Assembly (NCBI RefSeq): GCF_004331345.1
Contig: NZ_SJJZ01000001.1
Coordinates: 2,232,001-2,296,000, forward strand
DNA: 64,000 nucleotides
Source of the DNA: Kribbella soli
GTDB taxonomy: Bacteria; Actinomycetota; Actinomycetes; Propionibacteriales; Kribbellaceae
Direction of reading: 5' to 3'
Shown here: in pieces, positions 31,710 to 40,065 of the stretch
Layout of the letters: each line of letters begins with the position of its first letter
How positions within the stretch are numbered: position 1 is the first letter of the stretch
The notes under the pieces: generated by a model
Database searches by the model: none
Seen by the model: only the letters and a program-made list of their open reading frames with translations
Told to the model about the DNA's origin: nothing
Program-made: the position numbers and the translations under genes

Positions 31710-32852
31710 ATGATTCCGCAGCAGGCAGAGGTTGTGGTGGTGGGCGCGGGTCCGGTGGGGCTTGCGGTGGCGGTCGGGCTTCGGCTGCACGGGCATGAGG
31801 TAGTGGTGGTCGACCAGCAGGCCGCGGGGGCGAACACCTCACGGGCCTGCGTGATCCACCCGCGGACGCTGGAGGTGCTGGAACAGCTCGGGGTCACCAA
31901 GCGGCTCGTCGACCTCGGCCTGGAGCTCGAGGACTTCGCGATCCGCGCCGACGACCGCAAGCTGATCCCGGTCGGCTTCGCGGACCTGCCGACCGACTAC
32001 CCGTTCGTGACGATGATCCCCCAGCCGATCACCGAGCAGGTGCTGCTCGAACGGCTCGAGGAGCTCGGCGGCTCGGTGCTCCGTCCGTACGCCGCGACCG
32101 GCCTGACCCAGACCGCCGACGGTGCCGAGGTCACGCTCGACAGCGGCGACGTGATCAAGGCGCAGTACGTCGTGGCGGCCGACGGCATGAACAGCACCAT
32201 CCGCGAACTCGCCGGCCTGCGGATGCCGGGCAACACTCTGCAGATCTCGTGCAGCCTGGTCGATGTCCGCGTCGACGGCGGCCTGCCGGTCGACGAGGTC
32301 GCGCTGTACTTCGCCTCCGCCGGACTGCTCGTGGTGGCGCCGCTGCCGGACGGAAGCTTCCGGCTGGTCGCGGAGATGCACGACGCACCGGAGCACCCCG
32401 ATCTCGCCTACGCGCAGCGGTTGCTGGCCGACCGTGGTCCGCGGAAGGCGCACCCGAAGGTCACCGAGGTGGTCTGGGGTTCGCGGTTCCGGATCCACGA
32501 GCGGGTCGCCGACGCGTACCGCACGGGCCGCGTGCTGCTGGCCGGCGACGCCGCCCACACGCACAGCCCGGCCGGCGGCCAGGGCATGAACCTAGGCCTG
32601 CGCGACGCGGTCACCCTGGCGGACGCGCTGTCCGCCGCGCTGGCTGGAGACGAGTCGGGTCTCGACGCCTACGCCACGAATTGCCGCGCAGAGGCAGTCC
32701 GGGTCATCGGCCTGGCCCACCGCCTGACCCGTCTCGCGAACGTCCCCCGCGCGATCCGCCCGCTACGCAACGCCGTACTCAGCCTCGTCGGCCGAGTCAG
32801 CAAGACCCAGAACGGCCTCGCGAAACAACTAGCCGGCTTCCCAAACCGGTGA
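31710..32852 (+). CDS. FAD-dependent aromatic monooxygenase (PHBH/class A type)
   Basis: A 380-residue flavoprotein. VVVVGAGPVGLAVAVGLRLH binds the ADP part of FAD, YVVAADGMNSTIRELAG is the DG motif and VLLAGDAAHTHSPAGGQGMN the GD motif, all conserved for class A flavin monooxygenases. SRACVIHPRTLEVLEQLG is typical of PgaE/RebC-like enzymes; the short length (no thioredoxin-like C-terminal domain) resembles TetX-type xenobiotic monooxygenases. Start ATG 31710 has AAAAGGAGC upstream. Regulated by the divergent TetR; a detoxification or secondary-metabolite role is inferred. Confidence 0.88.
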   Translation: MIPQQAEVVVVGAGPVGLAVAVGLRLHGHEVVVVDQQAAGANTSRACVIHPRTLEVLEQLGVTKRLVDLGLELEDFAIRADDRKLIPVGFADLPTDYPFVTMIPQPITEQVLLERLEELGGSVLRPYAATGLTQTADGAEVTLDSGDVIKAQYVVAADGMNSTIRELAGLRMPGNTLQISCSLVDVRVDGGLPVDEVALYFASAGLLVVAPLPDGSFRLVAEMHDAPEHPDLAYAQRLLADRGPRKAHPKVTEVVWGSRFRIHERVADAYRTGRVLLAGDAAHTHSPAGGQGMNLGLRDAVTLADALSAALAGDESGLDAYATNCRAEAVRVIGLAHRLTRLANVPRAIRPLRNAVLSLVGRVSKTQNGLAKQLAGFPNR

Positions 32853-33178
32853 CGTGTGAACCCACCCAGCCGCACAGCAACCCACCGGGCCTTGTGCGCA
32901 ACAACCGACCATTTGCACAACAACCTGCGGGCTGCTCCGGGCAGAGCACGACCGACACCTCGCGCACGCGACCGGATATCCCCTCGCGTTGACGGTTCTC
33001 CCCTCGCACACCACCGGAGAACCCACTACGCGAGGGGATATCCGCTTCTTGTACCTGATCCGTGGGTGCTGTCCCAGAGCCGGCGACTGGGGGTTGGGGA
33101 GGATTGCTTCCCGGATCGGGCAGGAAATCCTCCCCACACGCCTCTGCTGGGTCGGCCAACCGGGGCCTGTGCGGAACG
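32853..33178. repeat. Non-coding gap with two palindromic repeats
   Basis: This 326-base gap between the monooxygenase and lacI has no convincing gene. It contains a nested palindrome: outer arms CGGATATCCCCTCGCG (32973-32988) and its exact complement (33029-33044), inner arms GGTTCTCC (32994) and GGAGAACC (33016). It also contains a 42-base dyad (33095-33136) with arms TGGGGAGGATT and AATCCTCCCCA. A 42-base element with the same ends occurs at 49822. Open frames here are repeat-derived and lack ribosome sites. Confidence 0.55.
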
Positions 33179-34177
33179 TCAGCCGGCCGTCGACTCGCGG
33201 ATTTGCAAGGTGTGCGGGACGGTGAGGTCGCGGTGGGTGGATCCGCCGTTGCCGGCGATTCGGTCGAGGAGGAGGGCGACCGCGTTGTCGGCCAGCCATT
33301 CCTTGTCCGGTGAGATCGTGGTCAGGGACGGCGAGTGGTACCGGCCGTCCTCGATGTCGTCGAAGCCCACCACGGCGATGTCCTCCGGCACGCGCAGGCC
33401 CGCGTCGGCCAGCGTCCGTAGCGCGCCGAGGGCGAGCAGGTCGTTGAAGCAGAACACCGCGTCCGGCGGCTCCGGCAACGCCAGCAGTTCCCGCATCGAC
33501 GCGGCCCCGTCGAGCCGGTGGTACCCGGTCGCGGCGAGCTCGAGCGCAGGGTCGTGCGGCATCCCGGCCGCCTTGAGCGCCTTCCGGTACCCCTTCCGCC
33601 GGACCGCGCCAGTACTCGTCCCGCCGACGCCGATCGCCGCGATCCGATGCCGGCCCAGTGAGAGCAGATGCGTGGTGGCGTCGTATGACGCCCGCACCGA
33701 GTCGACCGCGACGCGGTCGAACTGACCGCCGGCCGGTCGTTCGCCGAGCAGGACCAACGGCTTCCCGGTGTCAGCTGAGGTGAGCTTGGCCGGGGCGGTG
33801 GCGAGCGGGGAGAAGATGATGCCGTCGATCAACTGTCCACGCATGCCGTCCAGGACGAACCGTTCGGCGGCGGACTCGCCTTCGGTCTGGTCGATCAGCA
33901 CGGTGATCCCACGACGCTTCGCGGCCCGGCTGATCGCCGCTCCGAGCTCGGCGAAGTACGGCGAGCCCATCTCCGGGATGGCCAGTGCGATGAAGTCCGA
34001 GCGGCCCTTGCGCAGCGACCGGGCGCTGACGTTCGGCTTGTAGTCCAGCGCGGCGATCGCGGCCTCGACCTTGGCCCGGGTGCGTGCCGTGATGTGCGGG
34101 TAGTCGTTGATCACGTTCGAGACGGTCTTCACCGACACACCGGCTCGCGCGGCCACGTCGCTCAGCCTCGTCGCCAT
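33179..34177 (-). CDS. LacI-family transcriptional regulator
   Basis: A 332-residue repressor. HTH: MATRLSDVAARAGVSVKTVS followed by NVINDYPHITARTRAKVEAA, with the hinge LDYKPNVSARSLRKG. The periplasmic-binding-protein-like domain follows (FIALAIPEMGSPYFAELGAA, DAVFCFNDLLALGALRTL, EDIAVVGFDDIEDGRY). ATG 34177 has a near-perfect ribosome site (AGGAGG). It faces the arabinofuranosidase gene and probably represses the cluster when arabino-oligosaccharides are absent. Confidence 0.92.
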   Translation of the reverse strand: MATRLSDVAARAGVSVKTVSNVINDYPHITARTRAKVEAAIAALDYKPNVSARSLRKGRSDFIALAIPEMGSPYFAELGAAISRAAKRRGITVLIDQTEGESAAERFVLDGMRGQLIDGIIFSPLATAPAKLTSADTGKPLVLLGERPAGGQFDRVAVDSVRASYDATTHLLSLGRHRIAAIGVGGTSTGAVRRKGYRKALKAAGMPHDPALELAATGYHRLDGAASMRELLALPEPPDAVFCFNDLLALGALRTLADAGLRVPEDIAVVGFDDIEDGRYHSPSLTTISPDKEWLADNAVALLLDRIAGNGGSTHRDLTVPHTLQIRESTAG

Positions 34178-34241
34178 CGGAGAACCTCCTGTCGCCGTCC
34201 CGTCGCCCGAGTGTGCCACGCCCAGCACCCCTCCCGCCCGC

Positions 34242-34293
34242 CCAGCCACCGCACCCAGCCACCGCACCCAGCCACCGCACCCAGCCACCGCAC
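34242..34293. repeat. Tandem repeat, 13 bp x 4
   Basis: CCAGCCACCGCAC is repeated four times without change, followed by a partial fifth unit. It lies 65 bases upstream of the lacI start, outside any gene. Confidence 0.9.
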
Positions 34294-34316
34294 CCAGCAC
34301 CCCATTTCGCTGGTCA

Positions 34317-34377
34317 ACCCATCAGCTCGGGGGTTCGTGAGCCGTATTCAGGGTGTGGAACCCCCGAGTTGGTGGGT
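34317..34377. repeat. 20-bp inverted repeat flanking a 21-base loop
   Basis: ACCCATCAGCTCGGGGGTTC (34317-34336) and its complement at 34358-34377 differ at two positions. The right arm leads into a direct repeat: TTGGTGGGTCGGCCAGGCAA (34369-34388) and TTGGTGGGTCTGCCAGGCAA (34390-34409). The function is unknown; it is in the lacI/arabinofuranosidase divergent region. Confidence 0.75.
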
Positions 34378-34447
34378 CGGCCAGGCAATTTGGTGGGTCT
34401 GCCAGGCAAATTCGGGTGAGGGGGTGAGGTCTTTACAGGGGGATATC

Positions 34448-34483
34448 AATCGTTGTAGACATCCACGTTAAACGTTGTAAACA
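34448..34483 (+). promoter_or_regulatory. Direct repeats upstream of the arabinofuranosidase gene
   Basis: AATCGTTGTAGACA (34448-34461) and AAACGTTGTAAACA (34470-34483) are spaced 22 bp, about two helical turns, ending 17 bases before the GTG start. TGTTTACAACG-like sequences are common LacI-family half-sites, so this may be the operator of the adjacent LacI protein. Confidence 0.45.
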
Positions 34484-34500
34484 CTTCCAGGGAGGTCGAG

Positions 34501-36003
34501 GTGGCGCGTCTCGTCGTGGATCCGGCGTTCGTGGTCGGTGCGCTGGACCGCCGGCTCTTCGGCTCGTTCGTCGAGCACATGGGGCGTTGCGTCTACACCG
34601 GGATCTACGAGCCGGGGCATCCCACCGCCGACGCGGACGGCTTCCGGCAGGACGTGCTCGCGCTGGTCCGGGAGCTCGGCGTGACCGCGATCCGCTACCC
34701 CGGCGGGAACTTCGTCTCGAACTACGACTGGGAGGACGGCGTCGGGCCGAAGGACGCGCGGCCGCGGCGGCTCGACCTGGCCTGGCGGGCGATCGAGCCG
34801 AACCAGTTCGGCACCGACGAGTTCGTCGCCTGGTCGCGCAAGGCCGGCGTACAGCCCATCTGGGCGGTCAATCTCGGCACCCGCGGGATCCGCGAGGCCG
34901 TCGACCTGCTGGAGTACTGCAACCTGCCGGCCGGCACCGCGTTCGGCGATCGCCGGGTCGCGAACGGCAGCCCGGAGCCGCACGACATCCGGATCTGGTG
35001 CCTGGGCAACGAAATGGACGGCCCCTGGCAGATCGGCCACAAGACCGCCGAGGAGTACGCGCGGCTGGCCGAGGAGACCGCGAATGCGATGCGCCGCGTC
35101 GATCCCGGCCTCGAGCTGGTCGCCTGCGGATCGAGCAACGCCGCGATGCCGACGTTCGGCGACTGGGAACGCGTGGTCCTGGAGCGCACCTACGACCTGG
35201 TCGACCACATCAGCCTGCACGCGTACTACGAGCCGCACGACGGCGACCAGGCGAGTTTCCTGGCGGCCGCCGAGGAGATGGACCGGATGATCTCCGCGGT
35301 GATCGCGACCGCCGACCACGTGAAGGCGCTCATGCGCAGCGACAAGGAGCTGACGCTGTCCTTCGACGAGTGGAACGTCTGGTACCAGCAGCACTTTCCC
35401 GGCGAGCTCGGCCTGCCGATCCGCGAGGTCGGCCCGCTGATCGAGGACACCTACACGGTCGACGACGCGGTCGTCGTCGGCAGCCTGCTGATCACGCTGC
35501 TCCGGCACGCCGACCGGGTGAAGATCGCTTGCCTCGCGCAACTGGTGAACGTGATCGGCCCGATCCGCACCGAGCCCGGTGGGCGCGCGTGGCGGCAGAC
35601 GATCTTCTACCCGTTCGCGTTGACCGCGCAGTACGCCGGTCCGACCGTGCTGCGGACCGCGATCGCCGGCGGCCCTGAGATCGACACGTCCGCCTTCGGC
35701 CGCATCCCGGCCCTCTGGAGCACAGCGACGTACGACGAGAACACCGGGGAGACTGCGATCTTCGTGGTGAACCGGAGTGAGACCGACAAGATCGATCTGG
35801 AAATCCCGGTGCCCGGACCCCGCCTCAACCAACACAGCATCCGGCACCTCGCCCTGTACGACGAGGACCGCTCCGCCGTGAACACGGCCGACGATCCGGA
35901 CCGGGTCCAGCCCCGGGCCGTCGACGACACCGAGGTCGTCGACGGTGTCTGCCGTGCCACGCTGCCGCCCGCATCGTGGCACGTGATCCAGCTCAGCAGT
36001 TGA
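34501..36003 (+). CDS. Alpha-L-arabinofuranosidase, GH51
   Basis: A 500-residue intracellular glycosidase releasing arabinose from arabino-oligosaccharides. GH51 features: FGSFVEHMGRCVYTGIYEPG, AIRYPGGNFVSNYDWEDGVG, acid/base Glu171 in CLGNEMDGPW and nucleophile Glu290 in LSFDEWNVWY, then the C-terminal beta-sandwich. No signal peptide. GTG start with GGGAGG upstream. It opens a likely operon with two GH43 genes and two secreted proteins of unknown function, opposite lacI. Confidence 0.95.
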   Translation: MARLVVDPAFVVGALDRRLFGSFVEHMGRCVYTGIYEPGHPTADADGFRQDVLALVRELGVTAIRYPGGNFVSNYDWEDGVGPKDARPRRLDLAWRAIEPNQFGTDEFVAWSRKAGVQPIWAVNLGTRGIREAVDLLEYCNLPAGTAFGDRRVANGSPEPHDIRIWCLGNEMDGPWQIGHKTAEEYARLAEETANAMRRVDPGLELVACGSSNAAMPTFGDWERVVLERTYDLVDHISLHAYYEPHDGDQASFLAAAEEMDRMISAVIATADHVKALMRSDKELTLSFDEWNVWYQQHFPGELGLPIREVGPLIEDTYTVDDAVVVGSLLITLLRHADRVKIACLAQLVNVIGPIRTEPGGRAWRQTIFYPFALTAQYAGPTVLRTAIAGGPEIDTSAFGRIPALWSTATYDENTGETAIFVVNRSETDKIDLEIPVPGPRLNQHSIRHLALYDEDRSAVNTADDPDRVQPRAVDDTEVVDGVCRATLPPASWHVIQLSS

Positions 36004-36022
36004 TTCGAGAGGGGACCCGCCC

Positions 36023-38233
36023 GTGCCTTCGAAACGACTCCTTGCCGCAGTCCTGACTGTGGCTGCCGTCGCAGCCGGCACATCTGCTGCGACCGCCGCA
36101 CCTGTGGTGACCACGACCAACGCGATCAGCTCCAGCTTCGCCGACACCTTCGCCGACCCGTCGATCATCCAGGGCCGCGACGGCTACTGGTACGCGTACG
36201 CCACCTCCGATCCACTGGTGGCGAACGGCGCGTTCGGCCTGATGCACATGGCCCGGACCAAGGACTTCAGCTCCTGGGAGTACCTCGGCACGGTCTTCAA
36301 CGACCAGACCAAGCCGGCCTGGGCCGCGCCCGGCTCGTTCTTCTGGGCGCCGGACATCCGGTACCTCGACGGTCACTACGTCATGTACTTCACGGTCACC
36401 GACACCGCGGCCAACCCCGGTGGCGATCCCGCGATCGGTGTGGCCACCGCCCCGACCCCAGCGGGACCGTGGACCGCCACCGACGGCCCGGTCGTCGCCC
36501 CGAAACCGGACGGCAACGGCGGCTTCTTCGGCACCATCGACCCCGCGATGCTCACCGCCGCGGACGGCAAGCGCTACCTCTACTACGGCGGCTTCTACGG
36601 CGGCATCTCCGTCACCGAACTGAGCGCCGACGGCATGCACGCGGTCGGTGAGCCGACCCAGGTCACGATCGGCGACCGCTACGAGGGCTCGTACGTCGTC
36701 TACCGCGACGGCTGGTACTACTTCATGGGCTCGTCGATGAACTGCTGCGCCGGCCCGACCACCGGGTACTCCGTGTTCGCCGGACGCTCTCGCTCTCCAC
36801 GCGGTCCATTCGTCGACGCTGACGGCGTCGCGCTCACCGACTCCCGCGTCGGCGGGACGACGGTCATCACGCAGAACGGCAACAAGTGGATCGGCCCCGG
36901 CCACCACGCGTTCATCACCGACGCGGCCGGCCAGGACCACATCGTCTACCACGCGATCGATCGCGGTACGCCGTGGTTGACGAACCCGTTCGGGATCAAC
37001 CGGCGGCCGATGCTGATCGACAAGATCGACTGGATCAACGGCTGGCCCCGTACGCGCGCCGGCCTCGGCCCGTCCGAGGGCCCGGTCCCGGCCCCGACCA
37101 CCGGCTCGTCCCTCGGCATCGACTCCACCGACCCGGCGTCGGGCGTCCAAGGTGCCACCAGGCAACCGGGCGACGCACTCGGCGGACCGACCGCGACCAT
37201 CAACGGCGCAGCCGAGACTCGCGCCGCGGCGCCCGCCGGCTCGCTCCGAGTAGAAGCGGACGTTCGACTCGGCAGCTCCTTCACCACGGTCCTGGGCAAT
37301 GAGGTCGTGGCGACGGTTGCGAACAATCGGGTGACGCTGACGGTCGGCCGCCGTACGACGTCGGCGAACCTGCCGCCCGACTTCGACCGCACCCAGTGGA
37401 ACAACCTGTCCGTCCAGGTCTCCGGATCAACCGTGACAGCACGACTCAACGACGCGGGCCTCGGAGACGTCTATGCGGAGGCACGGCTGGAGGTGCCCGG
37501 GCTGAAACTCAGGTCGGCACCTGTGCGGTGGCTCGGGTCGGCAGAGGTGGACAACCTGACCGTCCGCCCGGTGGCGCGGCCGGTGACGAAGCCGGCCGAC
37601 GTACCGCGGACTGGTGATCTGCTGTCCGGCGACGACTTCAACGGACCGCTTGGCGCTGACTGGTCGTGGATCCGTCAGGACGACAAGGCGACCGTTGCTG
37701 ACGGCAAGTTGTCGTGGCCGTTGGAGAACGCCGACATGACCGGCTCGTCGAACAACGCCGGGTTGCTGCTGCACGCGACACCGGCCGGGAACAGTTGGAT
37801 CGCGGAGACCAAACTGCACCTCGACACCGGGCAGGGCGACGTCCGCAACTACCAGCAGGCCGGCATGATCGCGTACCTGAACGACAGTGACTTCGCCCGG
37901 CTCGGCAGCGTGGCGATCTGGAAGACCCGGCAGACGGAGTACGGGCGGGAGCTCGTGGCGCGTCCGTCGGACGGTGCGACGTCGTACGGCGCGGCTGCGA
38001 TCGGACGCTCGGCGCCGACGTTGTGGATGCGGCTCGCGTACCACCAGAACGCCGCCGGTGAGCACGTCTATCGCGCCGCCACGTCGGTGGACGGGAAGAA
38101 CTGGACCTGGGGCGCGTCCTGGGTGCTCCCGGAAGCGGCTCGCATCGGTCTCTATGCACACGGCGAGTTCACCGGCGCGAACCCGCCGCCGGTCGCCACC
38201 TTCGACTACCTGAAGTTCTACGAAAGCAGATAA
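36023..38233 (+). CDS. Secreted GH43 glycosidase with C-terminal beta-sandwich domain
   Basis: A 736-residue protein with a signal peptide (KRLLAAVLTVAAVAAGTSAATA). The five-bladed GH43 propeller (about residues 38-350) contains Asp45 in FADPSIIQ (general base), FFGTIDPAMLT, the likely acid Glu in DRYEGSYVV and WIGPGHHAFITDAAG. A linker and a middle domain follow. A C-terminal concanavalin-like domain has DDFNGPLGADWSWIRQD and NNAGLLLHATPAGNSW, as in beta-xylosidase/DUF1349 regions. It should attack arabinan or arabinoxylan outside the cell. Confidence 0.9.
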   Translation: MPSKRLLAAVLTVAAVAAGTSAATAAPVVTTTNAISSSFADTFADPSIIQGRDGYWYAYATSDPLVANGAFGLMHMARTKDFSSWEYLGTVFNDQTKPAWAAPGSFFWAPDIRYLDGHYVMYFTVTDTAANPGGDPAIGVATAPTPAGPWTATDGPVVAPKPDGNGGFFGTIDPAMLTAADGKRYLYYGGFYGGISVTELSADGMHAVGEPTQVTIGDRYEGSYVVYRDGWYYFMGSSMNCCAGPTTGYSVFAGRSRSPRGPFVDADGVALTDSRVGGTTVITQNGNKWIGPGHHAFITDAAGQDHIVYHAIDRGTPWLTNPFGINRRPMLIDKIDWINGWPRTRAGLGPSEGPVPAPTTGSSLGIDSTDPASGVQGATRQPGDALGGPTATINGAAETRAAAPAGSLRVEADVRLGSSFTTVLGNEVVATVANNRVTLTVGRRTTSANLPPDFDRTQWNNLSVQVSGSTVTARLNDAGLGDVYAEARLEVPGLKLRSAPVRWLGSAEVDNLTVRPVARPVTKPADVPRTGDLLSGDDFNGPLGADWSWIRQDDKATVADGKLSWPLENADMTGSSNNAGLLLHATPAGNSWIAETKLHLDTGQGDVRNYQQAGMIAYLNDSDFARLGSVAIWKTRQTEYGRELVARPSDGATSYGAAAIGRSAPTLWMRLAYHQNAAGEHVYRAATSVDGKNWTWGASWVLPEAARIGLYAHGEFTGANPPPVATFDYLKFYESR

Positions 38234-39114
38234 TGGGATTCTCCAATCCGGTGTACGACGGCAGCTTCGCCGATCCGCAGATCATTGCGGTCGGCAACGA
38301 CTACTACGCCTTCGCGACCAACGGTCCGCTGGGTAACGTGCAGACGCTGACCTCCCGCGACCTGGTGTCGTGGGAGCCGGTGGGTGACGCGCTGCCGTCG
38401 GTACCGGATTGGACGTCCCCGGGACGGATGTGGGCGCCGGAGGTCGCGGTCCACGCGGCCGACCGGTACGTCATGTACTACACGTCGCGGGACACCGCGG
38501 CGGATCGGCAGGCCGTCGGCGTCGCGGTGGCGTCCACCCCCACAGGTCCATATGTCGACAAATCGATGAAGCCGCTGATCAGCCAGGCCGACGAGGGCGG
38601 CTCGATCGACGCGTCACCGTTCCAGGACTCGTCCGGCCGGCGCTGGCTGTACTGGAAGAACGACGGCAACGCGATCGGTGTCGACACCTGGATCTACGTG
38701 TCCGAGCTGTCCGCGGACGGTCTGACACTGATCGGTCCGGTGCATCGGATGATCAGGCAGGACCTGCCGTGGGAGGGCAATCTGGTCGAAGCGCCGTACA
38801 TGGTCGAGCGGAACGGGAAGTTCCACCTGTTCTACTCCGGCAACGCGTTCGACAAGGCGACGTACGCCGTCGGCCACGCGCTGTGCGAGTCGCCGATCGG
38901 TCCGTGCGTGAAGACCGGCGACCCCATCCTGAAGTCGAGCCCAGATGCTGCCGGGCCGGGACACAACATGGTGCTCGGCGACTGGTTCGTCTACCACGCG
39001 TGGGATCCCGCGCAGGTCGGCACCGATCCGAAGGGCCGCACCCTGTGGCTCTCGCACCTGACCTGGGACGGCGATACCCCGGTCGTCGAGCCACCACGCA
39101 CCAGGAATCCATAA
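38233..39114 (+). CDS. GH43 glycosidase, no signal peptide
   Basis: A 293-residue single-domain GH43 enzyme, starting within the stop of the previous gene (TAATG). SFADPQIIAVGNDYYAFAT holds the base Asp, GGSIDASPFQDSSGRRWLYW the second Asp, and GNLVEAPYMVERNGKFHLFY the acid Glu; AAGPGHNMVLGDWFVYHAWD closes the propeller. It lacks an export signal, so it would work in the cytoplasm on imported oligosaccharides, unless it leaves by another route. Substrate likely arabino- or xylo-oligosaccharides. Confidence 0.9.
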   Translation: MGFSNPVYDGSFADPQIIAVGNDYYAFATNGPLGNVQTLTSRDLVSWEPVGDALPSVPDWTSPGRMWAPEVAVHAADRYVMYYTSRDTAADRQAVGVAVASTPTGPYVDKSMKPLISQADEGGSIDASPFQDSSGRRWLYWKNDGNAIGVDTWIYVSELSADGLTLIGPVHRMIRQDLPWEGNLVEAPYMVERNGKFHLFYSGNAFDKATYAVGHALCESPIGPCVKTGDPILKSSPDAAGPGHNMVLGDWFVYHAWDPAQVGTDPKGRTLWLSHLTWDGDTPVVEPPRTRNP

Positions 39115-39170
39115 CTTGTCCGGCCCCTCCCGCATCAAGGTCTGTGGAAGATCCAGATCCGGGAGAGAAC

Positions 39171-40064
39171 ATGAAACGACGCAGCACCTTCGCCTGCCTG
39201 GCCGGGACGGTCGCGCTGACCACGGCAGCCTTCGTGCCGACAGCTCACGCCGCGCCGCAGTCCACGACCGAGGCCTGCACGATGGGGCTCGGGTCGGTCG
39301 ACGCCGCCGGTGCCCAGACCTCGTCCGGCGTGACCGCCGGTACGCCGCCGACGATGAAAGGTCCCACAGCGGTCGACGAGCCCGTCTTCCCGCCCGGCCA
39401 GGTCCGGCTGAGTTCCGTGTGGGAGATCGAACCCAACGTCGCCGGCTTCGACCGGTCCGGCTACGTCGTGCAGGGCGATGCGCTGTACCGCTATTTCTAC
39501 AACCGCAGTTCCGGCGACGACATTGTCAAGCGGATCGGCGGCGGCTGGTCGAACTTCACCGCGCTCGAGGTCTCCCACTTCGAGGACACCAAGCGCAAGA
39601 TCTCGCACTGGATGGCGTACGGGCTGCGCAGCGACGGCACGCTGTTCCGCTGGAACGGCGGGTGGGGCAGGGCCCAGTCGGTGCCCGGGTTCTCGTCGGT
39701 GAAGTCGATGGCGCTGATCAGCAAGACCGCGACGTACGACACCTTCCTCGCGAACACCCGCGGCGGTGCCCTCTACACGATCCGGATCCCGATCACGTCG
39801 CCGCTGAAGCCGATCGTGACGCGGGTGCGGACGAGCACCTGGCAGGGCTTCGAGGCGCTGGTCGCGGACAAGTGCGGCAACTACGGCACGTTGCTGCTCG
39901 GCATCGACAAGGACACCAAGAGCGGCTACCTGTACGCCGTCGGCCACACGAACGGTACGGCCACGGTGATCAACAGCCTGGGCAAGGTCGATGGGACCTT
40001 CCCGAATGCCCCCTACTACCGCTGGGGCGCGGTCTTCTACCTCGACCCGCTGAACGGAGACTGA
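39171..40064 (+). CDS. Secreted protein of unknown function, paralogue A (possible tachylectin-like propeller)
   Basis: A 297-residue protein with a signal peptide (KRRSTFACLAGTVALTTAAF, cut near AHA/AP) and GGGAGA upstream. The mature part has repeated GxLYR/GTLFRW-like strands: YVVQGDALYRYFYN, GLRSDGTLFRWNGG and RGGALYTIRIP, suggesting a tachylectin-2-like beta-propeller. Two cysteines may pair (CTMGLG, DKCGNYG). The neighbour at 40066 is a clear tandem duplicate. Placement after arabinan enzymes suggests polysaccharide binding, which is only inference. Confidence 0.78.
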   Translation: MKRRSTFACLAGTVALTTAAFVPTAHAAPQSTTEACTMGLGSVDAAGAQTSSGVTAGTPPTMKGPTAVDEPVFPPGQVRLSSVWEIEPNVAGFDRSGYVVQGDALYRYFYNRSSGDDIVKRIGGGWSNFTALEVSHFEDTKRKISHWMAYGLRSDGTLFRWNGGWGRAQSVPGFSSVKSMALISKTATYDTFLANTRGGALYTIRIPITSPLKPIVTRVRTSTWQGFEALVADKCGNYGTLLLGIDKDTKSGYLYAVGHTNGTATVINSLGKVDGTFPNAPYYRWGAVFYLDPLNGD

Positions 40065-40065
40065 C

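Noticed and set aside
32797..33299. Minus- and plus-strand frames of 70-156 codons between the monooxygenase and lacI
   Set aside because: They consist of palindromic repeat DNA, lack ribosome sites and overlap flanking genes.
34242..34293. The 13-bp x 4 repeat as a CRISPR array
   Set aside because: Units are directly adjacent with no spacers and no cas genes occur in the window.
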